In this document: piece after piece, positions 61,630 through 64,000 of the stretch
How positions within the stretch are numbered: position 1 is the stretch's first letter
Layout: every line of letters begins with the position of its first letter
Assembly (NCBI GenBank): GCA_965223255.1
Contig: CBDCWA010000002.1
Coordinates: forward strand, 434,001-498,000
Length of the DNA stretch: 64,000 bases
Source: CBDCWA01 sp965223255
GTDB taxonomy: Bacteria > Pseudomonadota > Alphaproteobacteria > Rhizobiales > Hyphomicrobiaceae
Direction of reading: 5' to 3'
Notes under the pieces: generated by a model
Told to the model about the DNA's origin: nothing
Databases searched by the model: none
Seen by the model: the letters and a program-made list of their open reading frames with translations, nothing else
Made by a program: the position numbers and the translations under genes

Positions 61630-62793
61630 CTAGGGCGGTTGCCGATCCGGCTTCCACAGCCATTCGAAGCACACCGCAGCCCCACCAAGCACGATCAACA
61701 CCCGCACCAAGTGGTGGCAGGCAACGAATGCAACCTCAATATTGAGCGCCAACGCCACGAGGCTCATTTCGACCACGCCACCTGGCGAAAAGGCCAACAG
61801 CAACGGCACCAAACCGTAATTCGAAACGAGGCTTGTAAGATAGGCGATCGAGATTGTCGTCACGAGAAGCAGGGCAGCTGAGCCGAGCCCGACGGCAATC
61901 AATTTGAGAAAAGCGATAAGGCGAACATCACGAAAACTCGTACCAATGTAGCCGCCGAGTATGACTTGCGCGATATTAATGATCTCGGTCGATGGCTTGA
62001 AGTCTGTCAATCCAGCGACATGCGCTATGCCGCTCAGGAACATTGGACCGGTCAGTTGCGGTGCCGGCAATCGAAATATGGGTCCGAGGTAATACCCAGT
62101 GATTGCCGTCGCGATCAGCAGCACAAAGGACGACGCTGGCGTTTCGACAATTGGCTGGCCAACCGCGGGTCGTTCACCGAGTGATATCCCTAGGATCATT
62201 TGCACGACAAACGGCAGTGCGAAGACCAGAATGAAAATGCGGGAGGCTTGCACCAATGCGATCTGATGTATATTGGCGCGGTATTGCTCGCCAAGCAGCA
62301 CCATTTCCACCACGCCCCCTGGCATGCCCGAAAAGTAAGCGGTGCTGTCATCGAATTTTGCGACATATTTGAAATAGGCGACGCACACGATGCCGCAGGC
62401 GATCGTTGAAATCGACACGCCAATTACCGTCGGAAGCCAGGTCCAGATATTGACGAGAAGTTGGGGTGTAAAGCCTGCCCCGAGCATCACCCCGATGATG
62501 GTGATTGTTGGTCGGCGAATGGAAACCGGCGATGCGATCGGCAATCGGCCGACAGCTGCAAAGGTACAAAACAGCATCGAGCCGAGCATCCAAGGCAGTG
62601 GCAGCTTGAGCGTCGCAAACACCCATCCGCCAATGCCACCAACCACCATCGCCAGCGCAAAACCGGGATAGGGAAAGACGCTCGGCTTAAAACTTTCAAT
62701 GATATCCGAAATCAATTTGCCCAAGTCTTTTGTCCAACATCCTAGAAGGGCAGCGCGATTAGCGATGCCCAACGTCAATACGAATAACGGCAA
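61630..62793 (-). CDS. AbrB-family membrane transporter
   Basis: 387 residues, with two repeats of the AbrB-duplication membrane domain and about ten helices. Paired conserved sequences are AMVVGGIGGWVFATLKLPLPWMLG and GYYLGPIFRLPAPQLTGPMFLSG. A second pair is GMPGGVVEMVLLGEQYRANI and FSPGGVVEMSLVALALNIEVAFVACHHLVRV. The family is often misnamed ammonia monooxygenase; members are putative transporters or regulators of unknown substrate. The first residue is a TTG, and the true start may be further in. Confidence 0.85.
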   Translation of the reverse strand: MPLFVLTLGIANRAALLGCWTKDLGKLISDIIESFKPSVFPYPGFALAMVVGGIGGWVFATLKLPLPWMLGSMLFCTFAAVGRLPIASPVSIRRPTITIIGVMLGAGFTPQLLVNIWTWLPTVIGVSISTIACGIVCVAYFKYVAKFDDSTAYFSGMPGGVVEMVLLGEQYRANIHQIALVQASRIFILVFALPFVVQMILGISLGERPAVGQPIVETPASSFVLLIATAITGYYLGPIFRLPAPQLTGPMFLSGIAHVAGLTDFKPSTEIINIAQVILGGYIGTSFRDVRLIAFLKLIAVGLGSAALLLVTTISIAYLTSLVSNYGLVPLLLAFSPGGVVEMSLVALALNIEVAFVACHHLVRVLIVLGGAAVCFEWLWKPDRQPP

Positions 62794-62884
62794 AACGTGT
62801 GATCAAGGGATGGGGAACGTGAGTCCGGTATGTGCCACACGATTATCAATCGTGCCACGCACCGGACCGTCTGTCCATTGACCT

Positions 62885-63721
62885 TTAGCCCGGCCCGGCG
62901 ACGAGCGCCGCGCCATCACGGTGGTCACTGAGGTCAGAAATACGTGCGGTGTGTCCATTGAGCGGATTGTCACTGTCCCACGCGTATTTGATCTCGGTAA
63001 AGCTCATGCGCAGCGCATCGAACAATAACAGGCGGCCGACCAACGATTGGCCCACACCGACAATGTCTTTGATGATTTCGGTTGCCTGCAGCGTGCCGAG
63101 CGTACCAACCACCGATCCCATCACACCAACATCGGAGCAGTTGAACACCGCCGCACCTTCGGGTGCTTCGGGAAACAGGCATCTGTAGGTTGGGTTGGGA
63201 TTGCCGGATTCATCGTTGAGATACGATTTGAATGTGGTGATATGTCCGTCCATCGGCCCAACGGCGGCAAAAACCAGCGGTCTCTTGGCCAGATGGCAGG
63301 CATCGCTCACGAGATACCGCGTTGCAAAATTGTCGGATCCATCTGCGACAATGTCGAATGCGGAAATGACGTCGATGGCATTCTGCCAATCGATCCGGGC
63401 ATTGAATGTTTCAATTGTGATGTGTGGGTTGAGCTTGGTCAATTGCGCCTTGGCCTGGGCCACTTTGCGAAGACCGATATCCTCACCCTTATAGATAACC
63501 TGTCGATGCAGATTATCGAGAGAGACCACGTCATCGTCGATAATACCGATCGTGCCGACCCCGGCGCCTGCCAAATAGAGCAGTAAAGGCGCTCCCAGTC
63601 CACCGGCGCCGATAACCAGCACGCGGGCCTTGCCGAGCCGCTGCTGACCTTCACCGCCGATCTCTTTGAGAACCAATTGGCGCTTATAGCGCTCGATTTC
63701 TTCGGGTCCGAAAGCTACCAT
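62885..63721 (-). CDS. moeB: MoeB/ThiF-type adenylyltransferase
   Basis: 278 residues from ATG 63721. It adenylates the C-terminus of a ubiquitin-like sulfur carrier (MoaD or ThiS). Motifs are IERYKRQLVLKEIGGEGQQRLGKARVLVIGAGGLGAPLLLYLA (nucleotide loop) and DDDVVSLDNLHRQVIYKGEDIG (Arg contact). Also visible are DGSDNFATRYLVSD (Mg-binding Asp) and TYRCLFPEAPEG. The two CxxC zinc pairs of E. coli MoeB are not visible. MoeB and ThiF cannot be separated here; moeB is the more likely name. It ends at the phoD side with 50 bp between. Confidence 0.85.
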   Translation of the reverse strand: MVAFGPEEIERYKRQLVLKEIGGEGQQRLGKARVLVIGAGGLGAPLLLYLAGAGVGTIGIIDDDVVSLDNLHRQVIYKGEDIGLRKVAQAKAQLTKLNPHITIETFNARIDWQNAIDVISAFDIVADGSDNFATRYLVSDACHLAKRPLVFAAVGPMDGHITTFKSYLNDESGNPNPTYRCLFPEAPEGAAVFNCSDVGVMGSVVGTLGTLQATEIIKDIVGVGQSLVGRLLLFDALRMSFTEIKYAWDSDNPLNGHTARISDLSDHRDGAALVAGPG

Positions 63722-63771
63722 GATCGCATCATAAGCCCTGCCATCGCACCCGACAATCGCCAAACCCTGCC

Positions 63772-64000
63772 TTAGACCGCCTTGACGCCCGCTGCGCCAG
63801 CTTCCACGACAAATGAGGCTTTCGTCGTTACCGGCGCCTCGCGTCGCGTAACAACGGGCAACACGCGAAAATCAACGTGGCAGCGATCCTTTGTGACGAT
63901 GCAACGCATGTAGCCACGCTGCTTGTTATGGAATTTTATGTGTCGATTGGCGCGCAGCATGCGTCGCCCACCTTTGGTCGTCGCACGACCATTGCCCCCG
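63772..64000 (-). CDS. PhoD-like alkaline phosphatase, C-terminal end
   Basis: The minus-strand frame is open to the window edge: GNGRATTKGGRRMLRANRHIKFHN, then RGYMRCIVTKDRCHVDFRVLPVVTRREAPVTTKASFVVEAG. The stretch RGYMRC...DFRVLPVVT...ASFVVEAG is the usual C-terminal end of PhoD alkaline phosphatases/phosphodiesterases, secreted enzymes that free phosphate from esters. An ATG at 63960 lies inside the domain and is not the start. Only about 76 residues are inside the window. Confidence 0.75.
   Translation of the reverse strand, partial: GGNGRATTKGGRRMLRANRHIKFHNKQRGYMRCIVTKDRCHVDFRVLPVVTRREAPVTTKASFVVEAGAAGVKAV

Noticed and set aside
1..64000. CRISPR array
   Set aside because: No set of evenly spaced 24-40 bp direct repeats was seen.

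Overview
The window looks like the chromosome of a Gram-negative alphaproteobacterium, most likely a Hyphomicrobiales-type (Rhizobiales) heterotroph. The reasons are a fabA-fabB-fabI block, a CYTH-CHAD protein, an SH3-domain protein divergent from a D-2-hydroxyacid dehydrogenase, a tripartite tricarboxylate transporter, and many Rieske and TauD oxygenases. This is a judgement from gene content; no database was searched. The window cuts genes at both ends: a GmrSD-like protein on the left and a PhoD-type phosphatase on the right.

Left part (1-17.1 kb), island-like. A GmrS/GmrD-type single-chain protein is followed by 600 bp without a gene. A five-gene minus-strand operon (8601 to 2170) encodes a Rieske oxygenase, a bicupin and a complete iron(III)-type ABC importer. 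A divergent class II aldolase gene survives only as a 5' fragment. Beyond it lies an intact IS3-family element (9336-10583) with TG...CA inverted repeats, a CAG target duplication and a T-TTT-TTA frameshift heptamer. Next come heavy-metal efflux genes (His-rich protein, CzcB-like adaptor, CzcA-like RND pump, small periplasmic protein). A tRNA-Arg(CCT) closes this part.

Middle (17.2-32.6 kb). A lysozyme-like secreted protein of unknown function and a Na+/solute symporter are on the minus strand. A plus-strand operon of a CPA1 antiporter, a Rieske-glutamate synthase fusion, a Rieske-ThDP enzyme fusion and an unrecognised 283-residue protein is the best candidate here for an undescribed system. 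Then follow secreted proteins of unknown role (peptidoglycan-binding, a 670-residue protein, a Tat-exported beta-propeller, DUF3299) and a CYTH-CHAD protein.

Catabolic region (32.6-49.9 kb). Two MmgE/PrpD + TauD modules face away from each other across a CapA protein, a TctAB-fusion/TctC transporter and a LysR regulator. The right-hand module continues into a Rieske oxygenase, an HpaB-like flavin monooxygenase and an EamA exporter. A perfect 21-bp palindrome with a T-N11-A core lies just upstream of lysR. A PEP mutase/isocitrate lyase-like enzyme and an ornithine cyclodeaminase-like enzyme follow. Together these suggest uptake and oxidative breakdown of a carboxylated, perhaps aromatic, compound.

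Right part (49.9-64 kb), housekeeping. It holds pgi, a TonB-like protein with a possible frameshift, a MetE-like methyltransferase, murI, a Cys-rich repeat protein, fabI-fabB-fabA, an SH3 protein, a D-2-hydroxyacid dehydrogenase, a relic of a c-type cytochrome, an AbrB-type transporter, moeB/thiF and the end of phoD. Three copies of a 60-65 bp palindromic element with TAGAGCAA tips sit exactly on stop codons at 47.9, 54.1 and 61.5 kb.
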